DNA of 64,000 nucleotides from contig CP021237.1 of assembly GCA_002151545.1 (NCBI GenBank), positions 3,596,001 through 3,660,000 on the forward strand, written 5' to 3'. Below are positions 7,731-16,499 of the stretch, in pieces; the first letter of the stretch is position 1, and every line of letters begins with the position of its first letter. The translations under genes and the position numbers were made by a program. The DNA is from Sphingobacteriaceae bacterium GW460-11-11-14-LB5. Its GTDB lineage: Bacteria; Bacteroidota; Bacteroidia; Sphingobacteriales; Sphingobacteriaceae. Under the pieces are notes generated by a model. That model was not told where the DNA came from, searched no databases, and saw only the letters and a list, made by a program, of their open reading frames with translations.

Positions 7731-8924
7731 CTACACGCTATATTCTTTCTTCCAAACCTGCTTATTACCAGTATAAATCGCTTCGTTACACATGGCTACA
7801 CATATAGCCGCCTGGGTGCCGGTATTGATGTTCGATGCAGGTTCCTTTTTTGTAGTAATCGATTTATAAAATTCATCTAAGGCATAATTTGTACCATCGA
7901 TGGTGGCTTTATCCAAAATCGGGATTCCGCCATCTTTATTCACTACAATTTTTGTGGCTCCGGTTACCCCATCAACAATGCCCAATTCTTTTTTAGCACT
8001 TTCTTCGGGATAAAACAAGCCCGTATTGGTAAGCAAAGAAACCGAACCTTTGGTGCCTTTTATTTTAAACAGATAACCATCATGTGCATTGCCGCAAGTG
8101 GCTCCAAAGTTGCCGATCATGCCTTTTTCGTTATAACGGAGAATGGCCTGAATATTATCGTAGGTTTCGCGCCCGTCTTTAAACACGTCTATCCCACCTG
8201 AGCCCATAATTTCGTCGGGTTGTGTTTCGAAAGCCCAGTTGATAAAATCGATCTGGTGCGATAAAAGTTCAGCAGCTAATCCGCCGGAATATTCCTTGTA
8301 CATCCGCCAGTTAATTTTACGCTCTAAGGCGGGATCAGGAACGGCTCGGCGCCAGTTACCATTGCGGTCCCAGCGGCAATCGATCTGACTAACCTTGCCT
8401 AAATAACCACTTTGAATCATATCCTTCACCTTAAAATACAAAGGCGAATAACGGTATTGATACCCCACCTGAAAAACCTGATTGGGATATTGTTTTACCA
8501 GTTTTTTAAGTTCGAGTGCCTGGGCAATACTGTAGGTCATGGTTTTTTCTACATACACATGTTTGCCGGCCAGCACGGCATCTTTAGCAATTCTGAAATG
8601 CTCGCTTAAAGGGGTAGCAATAAAAACCGCGTTAATGGTTTTATCGTCTAAAACTTTATGGTAATCTTTTATGGCTTTTGCATCAGCGGGAACGTACTTT
8701 TCGGTTTCCTTAAGCCTAAAATCGAGTAAATCGCAATAGGCTTTAATTTTATATTTTGCAGGCATTGATTTAATTACCGACAAAACACCTTTACCGCGAT
8801 CGCCACAACCAATCATGGCCACATTAATGATTTCATCGGCTACTAAACTGGCAAACCCCTGGTTGCCCAAAAATAAACCAGAACCTATTAAAGCAGATGT
8901 TTTAACAAAAGATCGACGATGCAT
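7731..8924 (-). CDS. Exported Gfo/Idh/MocA oxidoreductase
   Basis: The 397-residue protein begins with a twin-arginine signal (MHRRSFVKTSALIGSG), so it is probably exported folded with its nicotinamide cofactor bound. The Rossmann fold starts with VAMIGCGDRGKG (35-46). VEKTMT at 125-130 is the usual EKP motif with Thr for Pro. A SHQIDFINW segment supplies the conserved His of the substrate domain. Family members oxidise sugar hydroxyls. Its same-strand neighbours, a double-DUF1080 protein and a second family member, suggest conversion of glycosides to 3-keto forms. It ends just right of the IS element. The substrate is unknown. Confidence 0.87.
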   Translation of the reverse strand: MHRRSFVKTSALIGSGLFLGNQGFASLVADEIINVAMIGCGDRGKGVLSVIKSMPAKYKIKAYCDLLDFRLKETEKYVPADAKAIKDYHKVLDDKTINAVFIATPLSEHFRIAKDAVLAGKHVYVEKTMTYSIAQALELKKLVKQYPNQVFQVGYQYRYSPLYFKVKDMIQSGYLGKVSQIDCRWDRNGNWRRAVPDPALERKINWRMYKEYSGGLAAELLSHQIDFINWAFETQPDEIMGSGGIDVFKDGRETYDNIQAILRYNEKGMIGNFGATCGNAHDGYLFKIKGTKGSVSLLTNTGLFYPEESAKKELGIVDGVTGATKIVVNKDGGIPILDKATIDGTNYALDEFYKSITTKKEPASNINTGTQAAICVAMCNEAIYTGNKQVWKKEYSV

Positions 8925-9256
8925 GGTATGTTAATATTTTTTTTCTTTAAAATGATGATTTGGAGCGCCGGGATAATGCTTCTATTAAGCGATAGTCCCG
9001 CCAATGCTACAATCTTTTTGTTGCCGCATCTGCAATATTAACAAAAATGCAACAAAAAGTATTTTCGCGTATGTCGGGGCTATTTAAATCTTTTAGTGCC
9101 TTTAGGTCAGTTTGTAGTGCAAACCATTAACTATAAACCCGATTGAGCTAAATAGCCCGCATCCCGATTTTCATCGGGAGCGGACTATATGCGAAAGCGG
9201 GGCTGCTGGCCGCCATATTGAACCAACGCTCATTTTCAAATAAATAAAGCTCAGCC
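8925..9256. other. Gene-free gap with one dispersed hairpin element
   Basis: No supported gene lies here. The left part is AT-rich and probably holds the promoter of the Gfo/Idh gene, though no exact TAnnTTTG was found. The right part (9131-9212) is a copy of the dispersed hairpin element. An open frame crossing 9148-9402 overlaps the DUF1080 gene and has no protein-like features. Confidence 0.6.
9131..9212 (+). repeat. Dispersed hairpin element, copy 3
   Basis: It begins TATAAACCCGATTGAG, then GCCCGCATCCCGAT and ATCGGGAGCGGACT, which form a hairpin (ATCCCGATTTTCATCGGGA), and ends GCGAAAGCGGGGCT. The outer parts match the copies at 6447 and, inverted, at 15890 and 51928. Confidence 0.6.
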
Positions 9257-10621
9257 TTACAATGTTTTAATTTTAATGGTCCTGAAATCCACCTTATTAC
9301 CATGATCCTGAAGAAGGATATGCCCTTTTGGTGCCTCACCAAAGTTTTTCCAATCTTTATATTTACTGATGGCAACCAGTTTTTTAAATTCTTCTGAGCC
9401 ACGGGTATATTCTAAAACTTTTACGCCATTTAAATAATGTTCTACCTTGTTATTCGGGTATACCACCAAACGGCCATTGTTCCAGCTTCCGATTGGGCGC
9501 AGGTAACGGGCTTCTTTTTTCGAAGTCATTAAATCGTATAACGATGCCAAAGTGCGGTTTCCATCTCTGCCCAATTTTGCATCAGGATGCAGTACATCAT
9601 CTAAAACCTGATACTCCAAACCAATAGCAGAGCCAGTATTTTTTTCGCTCAGGGTAACAAAATATTTTACGCCACTATTGGCACCCGGAGTCAGCTTAAA
9701 TTCGAAGGACAGATCAAAAGCGGCATATTCTGCTTTGGTTACAATATCACCTCCATTGGTTGATTCAGCACCTCCTGATGGTTCTACACTGATTACACCA
9801 TCGGCAATTTTCCATCCTTTGGCAGGGAAAGTAGTTTTATAAGCACCAACCCAGCCCGCATGGCTTTTACCATCGAACAATAATTTATAACCTTCTGATT
9901 TTTCGTAGGCAGATAAGGTATTTGGGGTTAAATTAACGGTATAAATTCCTTTTGGAAAAGCTTTGGCTTTTAAACCTTCGGTTTGAATATTGATGTTCTT
10001 GAAATAAACTTTCTTGCCATCGTTATCTAAATTAGCGCCAATTCCGTGAACCTGCAAACCAATAAACCCTGATTTATCCAAGGTATCGATCACATAGGCA
10101 ACTGGTGTTCCATTTACCCAGGTTTTAGTTTCGTTGCCAATACATTCTATTTTGTAATGGTTAAACTCATTCTTTTTATACAATGGTTTTGCTGATGGAT
10201 TAAGTTCTAAAGGATATAGCCATAATCTTCTGGCTTCGTCGTAAATTCCACCTGTCCATGCGCGGGGTGTGGGATCTATTTCCATCTGTCTGCCAAAAAC
10301 CAATCCTTTACCGTTATTCCCTTCTGGTTTAATATGGCTGCGTGTTTGCACCCCCGAGTTGGTGGTTTCGCCTTCTAATTTTACATCAAGTTCTAAAATG
10401 AAATCGCCATATTCTTTTTCGGTGATCAAAAATGAATTTGGTGTGCCTTTGGTCATCGTTCCGATAATCATTCCATCTTCAACTTTATACGGAGCAACAC
10501 CTGCAACGGCTTTCCAACCGGTAAGTGTTTTACCGTCAAATAAGGGTTTGGCTTTTTGGGCAGCAGCTGATAAACTGATTAGCGAAAGGGCTAGAATACT
10601 ATATTTTTTTAAATTTAACAT
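9257..10621 (-). CDS. Secreted double-DUF1080 protein (3-keto-glycoside hydrolase family)
   Basis: The 454-residue protein has a signal peptide ending near SAAAQ and two copies of the DUF1080 (PF06439) beta-sandwich domain, at about 26-215 and 244-454. Each opens with an LFDGK-x(4)-GW motif. Some members of this family cleave or hydrate 3-keto-glycosides produced by Gfo/Idh oxidoreductases, and such an enzyme lies on either side here. Most family members are single-domain, so the fusion may join two steps or a catalytic and a binding domain. The gene is 95 bases downstream of the second Gfo/Idh gene with a palindromic repeat between them. The specific reaction is inferred. Confidence 0.82.
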   Translation of the reverse strand: MLNLKKYSILALSLISLSAAAQKAKPLFDGKTLTGWKAVAGVAPYKVEDGMIIGTMTKGTPNSFLITEKEYGDFILELDVKLEGETTNSGVQTRSHIKPEGNNGKGLVFGRQMEIDPTPRAWTGGIYDEARRLWLYPLELNPSAKPLYKKNEFNHYKIECIGNETKTWVNGTPVAYVIDTLDKSGFIGLQVHGIGANLDNDGKKVYFKNINIQTEGLKAKAFPKGIYTVNLTPNTLSAYEKSEGYKLLFDGKSHAGWVGAYKTTFPAKGWKIADGVISVEPSGGAESTNGGDIVTKAEYAAFDLSFEFKLTPGANSGVKYFVTLSEKNTGSAIGLEYQVLDDVLHPDAKLGRDGNRTLASLYDLMTSKKEARYLRPIGSWNNGRLVVYPNNKVEHYLNGVKVLEYTRGSEEFKKLVAISKYKDWKNFGEAPKGHILLQDHGNKVDFRTIKIKTL

Positions 10622-10638
10622 GGTTGGTTTTTTCTTGC

Positions 10639-10706
10639 CGTCATTGCGAGGAAGAATGACGAAGCAATCTTTCTGGAAGGTCGATTGCTTTGCACCCCCA
10701 ATGACG
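10639..10706. repeat. Palindromic CGTCATTGCGAGG repeat
   Basis: CGTCATTG (10639-10646) and CAATGACG (10699-10706) frame a 68-base palindrome that also pairs AGCAATC with GATTGCT inside. It is the widespread GTCATTGCGAGGAA-type REP seen in many bacterial genomes. It lies between the second Gfo/Idh gene and the DUF1080 gene and may act as an mRNA processing or attenuation hairpin. Confidence 0.75.
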
Positions 10707-10716
10707 ATATTGTTTT

Positions 10717-12072
10717 TTAATATTTAAATACTTTTCCGTTTGCAATTACTTCTTGTCTGCTTTCATCGAAAGTAGCTTTCGCGCCTGTCCTCACAGCAGC
10801 ATTCGTCATGATATTGGCAATAGAGTGCGAATAACCTGCTTCAACAGGCGCATTTGGTGTTTTACGGCTACGCACACATTCCATCCAGTTACGCATATGG
10901 CCAGAGGTTAAGGCATCACCACCCATATTGGCTCCGGTTGCAGCTTTAATTTCGCTTTTACTTAAATCAAACTCAGGCAAAAGATTGGCTTTCAACCCCA
11001 TGGCTGCAGCTTCTTTTTCTTTTAAACCACCTTTCGGCGATACTTTATTGGTCATCAGATTCAACTCACCACCGTTCGAATAGTAAACCTCGCCTACATC
11101 ACCCACACTATTTTGCATCCGCGAGGTGAAAGTAACCTGAAAACCGTCGGTGGTATCGGGCTGGCCATAATCGAATACAGCAACCATCGAATCCCAGTTT
11201 CTGCGGCCATCTTTCCAGGTGTAAATACCGCCGTTGGCCACTACACTTCGTGGATGTTTTAAATTGGTAAACCAATGTACCGTATCAATCTGGTGCGACA
11301 TCCATTGCCCGGGCATTCCCGACGAATAAGGCCAGAATAATCTATATTCCAGGTATTTTCTCGGATCGAAGGCTTCAACCGGACGATTCAACAAGAAACG
11401 TTTCCAATCGATATCTTCTTCTTTTAATTTGGCTACCAAATCGGGCCTGCGCCACCTGCCTGGCTGATTTACATTCCAAACTAAATCGACAGCCGTGATC
11501 GGCCCAAATTTTCCATCCTGAATAAATTTTGCAGCATTGGTATAATTCTCCCCACTTCTTCGCTGCGAGCCAATCTGTACAATCTGTTTACTCGCCTTAA
11601 CGGCTTTAAATGCAGCTTTGGCATCGTCCATGGTTTCGGCAAAGGGTTTTTCTACGTAAGCATCGCAACTGGCTTTTACCGCTTCGATGGTGTGAAGCGC
11701 ATGCTGAAAATCGGCCGTACTGATAATCACCGCATCAAGATCTTTAGTTGCATAAAGCTCATCATTGTTCCGGCAGGCTTTAATATCGTGACCAAATTTT
11801 GCTTTTAAATGGGCAATTCCTAAATCCCTCCGGTAGTTCCACAAATCAGAAAGGCCAACGATATCGAAATTCAGCTCCTTGTGGTGGTTCATAAAACAAG
11901 GCAACAGCGTTTCTTTAAAACGATCAGAAAATCCAACAACACCAACACGTACCCTATCGTTTGCACCAATAATACGACCATAACTTTTAGCACTCATACC
12001 CATGGTACCTGCATAGGTGGCCGCAGCAAATATTGCCGATTGCTTAATAAATTTTCTTCTGGAATTTTCCAT
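10717..12072 (-). CDS. Exported Gfo/Idh/MocA oxidoreductase
   Basis: The 451-residue product carries a twin-arginine signal (MENSRRKFIKQSAIFAA) and an N-terminal Rossmann fold from residue 42 (VRVGVVGFSDRFKE). The catalytic-region EKP motif is intact at 141-143, followed by FAET. MSHQIDTVHWF matches the His-containing motif of the substrate domain. The protein is longer than the 397-residue paralogue and has extra substrate-domain loops around 195-260. It is probably the first gene of the set that continues with the DUF1080 protein. Periplasmic oxidation of a sugar is the likely role; the sugar is not known. Confidence 0.87.
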   Translation of the reverse strand: MENSRRKFIKQSAIFAAATYAGTMGMSAKSYGRIIGANDRVRVGVVGFSDRFKETLLPCFMNHHKELNFDIVGLSDLWNYRRDLGIAHLKAKFGHDIKACRNNDELYATKDLDAVIISTADFQHALHTIEAVKASCDAYVEKPFAETMDDAKAAFKAVKASKQIVQIGSQRRSGENYTNAAKFIQDGKFGPITAVDLVWNVNQPGRWRRPDLVAKLKEEDIDWKRFLLNRPVEAFDPRKYLEYRLFWPYSSGMPGQWMSHQIDTVHWFTNLKHPRSVVANGGIYTWKDGRRNWDSMVAVFDYGQPDTTDGFQVTFTSRMQNSVGDVGEVYYSNGGELNLMTNKVSPKGGLKEKEAAAMGLKANLLPEFDLSKSEIKAATGANMGGDALTSGHMRNWMECVRSRKTPNAPVEAGYSHSIANIMTNAAVRTGAKATFDESRQEVIANGKVFKY

Positions 12073-12292
12073 TTACGGATATTAGGTTAGATTATCGCTT
12101 AACTGGTTTGCCATTTGACAAACTATTTTAATAAAACCTAAAATATGGTTAATAAAAACAAACCTTAAATTTTAGTAAGTAATATTTTTGAAACTTTATA
12201 TTAAAATAATGGCTTACAATCGTATTAACCTTAAATAAATAGCCAGGAGGCCAGTTTTTAAAGCAATATGTTATTTTTATCGCTGGCTAGGA

Positions 12293-12300
12293 AAACGTTT
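12293..12300. promoter_or_regulatory. AAACGTTT core upstream of the oxidoreductase set
   Basis: GAAAACGTTTGA contains the same AAACGTTT core as the palindrome before the GH95-like gene. It lies about 220 bases upstream of the Gfo/Idh start, which is far for an operator. Shared control is only a suggestion. Confidence 0.25.
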
Positions 12301-12311
12301 GAAATAATTTA

Positions 12312-12350
12312 TTCAGGTAATTTTATTGGAGTATTAAAAAATTACCTGAA
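12312..12350 (-). terminator. Hairpin after the lipoprotein gene
   Basis: TTCAGGTAATTTT (12312-12324) and AAAATTACCTGAA (12338-12350) are perfect 13-bp inverted repeats with a 13-nt loop. On the minus strand the stem is followed by an AT-rich TAAATTATTTC. It lies 6 bases beyond the stop of the minus-strand lipoprotein gene. Confidence 0.65.
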
Positions 12351-12356
12351 AGGCTT

Positions 12357-13040
12357 TTATTGCCTCCAGTTATTCGTTGTTGTTTGAATAACCAAAGTAT
12401 CGCGATCTTGTAGCTCATTTAAGAAACGATCATTGAAATCACCAAACAGGTGACCGCTAAAAAGAGCAGTTCTATTATACAAGCGCAATTTATAAAGATA
12501 ACCAGGGATAGTAAGGGCTTTTTTGTTCCCAGTAGCTTTAAATCCTAAATCTGCCCTGTAAATAACGGAAGGCGTTGATGTTGGCTGATTAATTACCCTT
12601 ACAGGCTGGGTATAAATACTGGTCCTATATATTAAAAAAGACCGGTCAAGTGAGGCCTGGTTTCCGAACACCGTTCCAGGAAATAGATGAATATCTCCCT
12701 TAAAATCAATATTGGCAGAATCTTTCACTTTATAAGTCCAAAATCCTTCTAATGCACCTGGATATTTAATTTCAGCAGAATCGGGTTTGGTGAATTTTAT
12801 CTGATAAAAATTTGCATCAAAAGAATTGGCAAAGGCATTTCCAGCAAAATTGGTAATTTTTTGTTGATCCAAAACTTCACCATCTCTGGTCCACATCCTC
12901 ATTTTCCCTCTACTATAAGATTTATAATTTAAGGAAATTGGATATTTCAGTTCTTCTTCCTTATCGCTCTCTTTTTTACAGGAAACAATAAATAATAACA
13001 AGCAGGAAAAGATGTATAATAAATTTCGAGAGCGCATCAT
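12357..13040 (-). CDS. Hypothetical lipoprotein
   Basis: No family is recognised in this 227-residue protein. The N terminus is a lipoprotein signal with the lipobox IVSC followed by KKESDKEEE, a charged linker as in many Bacteroidota surface lipoproteins. The remainder is rich in beta-prone and aromatic residues and contains a GKMRMWTRDGE segment. The gene stands alone: it follows valS behind a terminator hairpin and is itself followed by a hairpin. It is likely attached to the envelope; no role can be read from the context. Confidence 0.75.
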   Translation of the reverse strand: MMRSRNLLYIFSCLLLFIVSCKKESDKEEELKYPISLNYKSYSRGKMRMWTRDGEVLDQQKITNFAGNAFANSFDANFYQIKFTKPDSAEIKYPGALEGFWTYKVKDSANIDFKGDIHLFPGTVFGNQASLDRSFLIYRTSIYTQPVRVINQPTSTPSVIYRADLGFKATGNKKALTIPGYLYKLRLYNRTALFSGHLFGDFNDRFLNELQDRDTLVIQTTTNNWRQ

Positions 13041-13053
13041 ATTTTTTAATTAA

Positions 13054-13086
13054 AGATCTACAAGGTTTTTAGAACCTTATAGATCT
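13054..13086 (-). terminator. Terminator after valS
   Basis: AGATCTACAAGGTT (13054-13067) pairs with AACCTTATAGATCT (13073-13086) with one mismatch and a 5-nt loop. On the minus strand the stem is followed by TTTAATT. It sits 10 bases past the valS stop, so it is a good valS terminator and separates it from the lipoprotein gene. Confidence 0.8.
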
Positions 13087-13095
13087 ATAAGGGTA

Positions 13096-15762
13096 TTATC
13101 CTAAAACCGCTAAACTTTCTTCAATAATTTTGATTTTTGCTTCAGCATCGGCCTTTTTATTGCGTTCGTTGGCAATAATTTCGGGCTTTGCGTTTTGCAC
13201 AAAACGTTCGTTGCTCAGTTTAGCATCCACTGATTTTAAGAAACCTTGTAAATAAATCAAATCGGCATTTAAGCGTTCGCGTTCTGCTTCTATATCAACG
13301 TTTTCGGTTAACGGAATAAAGAATTCGTCTTTACCAGCCATAAAAGCGGTTGCACCAACAATTTTATCATTCACAATTTCAGCTTCTGATACATTGGCTA
13401 ATTTGAAAACAATGTTTAACCATTTCTCGTAATCGAGATCAGAATTTATTTTGATGCTTAACGGCAACGCTTCCTTAGGCGAAATCTGTTTCTGATTTCT
13501 TACATTCCTAATTTCAGCTACCACGGTTTTAATTACCTCTGCATCTTTCAGCAGTTTCTCATCAAATGTTCCGCCTTTCGGGAATTCGGCCACAATACAG
13601 CAATCCATTTCTCCACGACCGGCAAATAAATCATCATGCCATAACTCTTCGGTAATGAAAGGCATGTTCGGGTGCAATAATTTGATGATATTTTCAAAGA
13701 ATGCAATCGTCGCTTTATAACTCTCTGCGTCTATCGGCTGCTGATAAGCAGGTTTAACCATTTCTAAATACCATGCACAGAAATCATCCCAAACCAGCTT
13801 GTAGGTAATCATTAATGCTTCCGACAGGCGGTATTGCTTAAAGTTAGCCTCAATTTCAACCAGGGCTTCGTTAAACCGGTTTTCGAACCATGCAATGGCC
13901 TGGGTATTCGGGTTAGCGAGGTTATCGTCTACTTCCCATCCCTTTACTAAACGGAAGGCATTCCAGATTTTGCTGGCAAAGTTACGTCCCTGCTCGCAGT
14001 AGCTTTCATCGAACATTAAATCGTTGCCTGCAGGCGATGACATCAACATCCCTACACGAACCGCATCGGCACCATACTTTTCGATCAACCCAATCGGATC
14101 AGGCGAATTACCCAACGATTTAGACATTTTACGGCCTAATTTATCCCGTACAATACCTGTTAAATACACATTGGTAAATGGTTTTTTACCCATAAACTCA
14201 TGTCCGGCCATAATCATACGGGCCACCCAGAAGAATAAAATCTCTGGAGCCGTTACCAGATCGTTGGTTGGATAATAATAATTGATGTCTTTATTTTCAG
14301 GATTTTTAAACCCATCGAAAACCGAAATCGGCCATAACCATGATGAAAACCAGGTATCCATCACATCATCATCTTGCCTTAAAAATGGCTCTAACTGATG
14401 TTTGAATCCTGCTTTTTCCGTTTCCGAACAACTTTCGTCCAGGTGTTTTTTCTTCCAGAATTCTTCTAATGCTTCGTCTTTGGTTTTGGCAACCACCCAA
14501 TTTCCTTTATCATCATACCAGGCCGGAATTCTTTGTCCCCACCATAACTGCCGACTAATGTTCCAATCGCGGACATTTTCCATCCAGTGGCGGTATGTAT
14601 TTTCAAATTTATTTGGGATCAGGTTTACTTCACCATTCAATACATCATCCAAAGCTGGTTGTGCCATTTCTTTCATCTTCACAAACCATTGCATCGAAAG
14701 TTTTGGTTCGATAGCGGCATCAGTACGTTCAGAAAAACCAACCTGCGATTTATAATCTTCCACTTTCTCTAAATGACCAGCCTCTTCCAGCATTTTGGCG
14801 ATTTTCTTACGGGCAACAAACCTGTCTTCGCCCACTAAAATAACGGCTAATTCATTTAAAGTTCCATCGTCGTTTAAGATATCGGTAACTGGTAAATTAT
14901 GTTTAACACCCAGTTCATAATCGTTTAAATCGTGCGCTGGTGTAACTTTTAAGCAGCCTGTACCGAATTCGATATCGACATACTCATCTTCAATAACCGG
15001 GATTTCGTGATTAACCAAAGGCACAAAAACTTTTTTGCCCTTTAAGTGCATAAAACGTTCGTCATTCGGGTTGATACAGATTGCTGCATCGGCCATAATC
15101 GTTTCAGGACGCGTAGTCGCAATCGTTAAAAACTGATCTTCGGTTCCCGAAATCAGGTATTTAATGTAATATAATTTTTGGTTTACTTCCTTACGGATAA
15201 CCTCTTCATCAGATACAGCCGTTTTACCAGCCGGATCCCAGTTTACCATGCGGATACCACGATAAATCCATCCTTTTTTGTATAAATGGATAAACGAATC
15301 AATAACCGCTTCAGAAAGATCTTCTTCCATCGTAAAGCGGGTACGGTCCCAATCGCAACTTGCACCTAATTTCTTTAACTGCTCTAAAATAATACCACCG
15401 TATTTTTCTTTCCACTCCCAGGCATATTTTAAAAATTCTTCACGGGAAAGGTCTTTTTTGTTAATCCCCTGCTCTTTTAACATGGCCACAACCTTTGCTT
15501 CAGTAGCAATAGAGGCGTGGTCAGTTCCGGGAACCCAACAAGCATTTTTGCCTTGCATACGGGCTTTACGGATTAAAACGTCCTGAATGGTATTGTTAAG
15601 CATATGCCCCATGTGCAGCACACCCGTTACGTTTGGCGGTGGAATGACGATGGTGTAAGGTTCGCGCTCATCGGGTTCTGAGTGAAAAAATTTCTTCGAT
15701 AGCCAATAGCTATACCATTTATCTTCTGTTTCTGCAGGATTGTACTTGGTGGATATGCTCAT
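13096..15762 (-). CDS. valS: Valyl-tRNA synthetase
   Basis: The 888-residue class I synthetase charges tRNA-Val in the cytoplasm. PPPNVTGVLHMGH gives the HIGH motif at 50-53 and GRKMSKS gives KMSKS at 545-549. Between them lies the CP1 editing domain, with the ATTRPET motif near 213. The C terminus has the anticodon-binding domain and a final coiled-coil arm (about 820-888, NVDIEAERERLNADL region) typical of ValRS. Length is normal. The TATTTTTG box at 15787-15780 could be its -7 element, giving a very short leader. Confidence 0.97.
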   Translation of the reverse strand: MSISTKYNPAETEDKWYSYWLSKKFFHSEPDEREPYTIVIPPPNVTGVLHMGHMLNNTIQDVLIRKARMQGKNACWVPGTDHASIATEAKVVAMLKEQGINKKDLSREEFLKYAWEWKEKYGGIILEQLKKLGASCDWDRTRFTMEEDLSEAVIDSFIHLYKKGWIYRGIRMVNWDPAGKTAVSDEEVIRKEVNQKLYYIKYLISGTEDQFLTIATTRPETIMADAAICINPNDERFMHLKGKKVFVPLVNHEIPVIEDEYVDIEFGTGCLKVTPAHDLNDYELGVKHNLPVTDILNDDGTLNELAVILVGEDRFVARKKIAKMLEEAGHLEKVEDYKSQVGFSERTDAAIEPKLSMQWFVKMKEMAQPALDDVLNGEVNLIPNKFENTYRHWMENVRDWNISRQLWWGQRIPAWYDDKGNWVVAKTKDEALEEFWKKKHLDESCSETEKAGFKHQLEPFLRQDDDVMDTWFSSWLWPISVFDGFKNPENKDINYYYPTNDLVTAPEILFFWVARMIMAGHEFMGKKPFTNVYLTGIVRDKLGRKMSKSLGNSPDPIGLIEKYGADAVRVGMLMSSPAGNDLMFDESYCEQGRNFASKIWNAFRLVKGWEVDDNLANPNTQAIAWFENRFNEALVEIEANFKQYRLSEALMITYKLVWDDFCAWYLEMVKPAYQQPIDAESYKATIAFFENIIKLLHPNMPFITEELWHDDLFAGRGEMDCCIVAEFPKGGTFDEKLLKDAEVIKTVVAEIRNVRNQKQISPKEALPLSIKINSDLDYEKWLNIVFKLANVSEAEIVNDKIVGATAFMAGKDEFFIPLTENVDIEAERERLNADLIYLQGFLKSVDAKLSNERFVQNAKPEIIANERNKKADAEAKIKIIEESLAVLG

Positions 15763-15779
15763 GAATGATATTAAAAGTC

Positions 15780-15787
15780 CAAAAATA
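15780..15787 (-). promoter_or_regulatory. Possible valS -7 box TATTTTTG
   Basis: CAAAAATA on the plus strand reads TATTTTTG on the minus strand, matching TAnnTTTG, 17 bases before the valS ATG. No TTG is found at the proper -33 distance, so only the -7 element is supported. Confidence 0.35.
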
Positions 15788-15889
15788 GCTAATTAAGCTG
15801 AAAGCTGAAAGACTAAAACAGCTAACGCCATATCATGCTGTACAGAAAAGAATTATGTTTTTATTTTTTAGAAAGCAGGTGCAGCATTC

Positions 15890-16024
15890 CATTTTAAAGT
15901 TAGTCCTGCTTTCCGTTTCAAGTTCTCTCCCGATGCTAATTTAGTGCCGATTCATCGGTAAAGAATCGGGATGTGGGCTTTACACTTCAATCAGGTTTAT
16001 AAACATTAGTTTGTGCCACCTAAA
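15890..16024 (-). repeat. Dispersed hairpin element, copy 4 (long core)
   Basis: Read on the minus strand it runs TTTGTGCCACCTAAA after an AT stretch at the outer end, then AAACCTGATTGAAGTGTAAAG, a core with two nested CCGAT/ATCGG hairpins, and ends AAAGCAGGACTAACTTTAAAATG. Its outer parts match the short copy at 6447 closely, while the core is about 45 bases longer. Confidence 0.6.
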
Positions 16025-16091
16025 TTATACGCTAATACATACGCTTGAATAGATAATTGTATTTTAGTATAGAAATAACATTCAAACTACC

Positions 16092-16499
16092 ATGACTACA
16101 AAAAATTTCAAAATTGGTTATGCTATCTTACGCGTGTCAATGGCCATCATTTTATTATCTCACAGTGTGTTTGGGATGTTTGATGGCGGCATTAATGATT
16201 TCGGAAATTTTTATTTAAATAAAATTGGTTTTGCGCCGTTTGGAGTAGCAATTGCCTGGGTAATTAAACTTTCACATGTAGTTTGTGCGCTATTACTAGT
16301 GATGAACAAATATATCCGGCTGGCATGTTTTGCAACAATATTCGTATTGACTATGGGAATAATCATGGTTCACTTTAAAGAAGGTTGGTTTGTGGTGGGC
16401 GGTGGAAGAAATGGCATAGAGTATAATTTTGTACTGATAAGTGTACTTATTGCAATTTTGTTTTTTAATACTCCTGATCAAAATAAAGCAGCAGGCTAA
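16092..16499 (+). CDS. DoxX-like small membrane protein
   Basis: The 135-residue protein has four predicted membrane segments (about 8-26, 52-70, 75-92 and 108-128) and few polar loops, as in DoxX/DoxD-like proteins. A GGINDFG loop follows helix one. The family is often linked to redox or quinone processes in the inner membrane, but no specific function is established for this member. Its stop overlaps the stop of the convergent Uma2 gene by two bases. It is otherwise alone on its strand. Confidence 0.6.
   Translation: MTTKNFKIGYAILRVSMAIILLSHSVFGMFDGGINDFGNFYLNKIGFAPFGVAIAWVIKLSHVVCALLLVMNKYIRLACFATIFVLTMGIIMVHFKEGWFVVGGGRNGIEYNFVLISVLIAILFFNTPDQNKAAG

Larger units (their letters stand above)
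15763..16091. other. Gene-free gap between valS and a DoxX-like gene
   Basis: The gap holds divergent promoter space and, from 15890 to 16024, one copy of the dispersed hairpin element. No gene is seen. Confidence 0.6.

Noticed and set aside
9148..9402. Minus-strand frame of 84 codons overlapping the DUF1080 gene
   Set aside because: It overlaps the 3' end of a clear gene and starts in a dispersed repeat; protein has no features.
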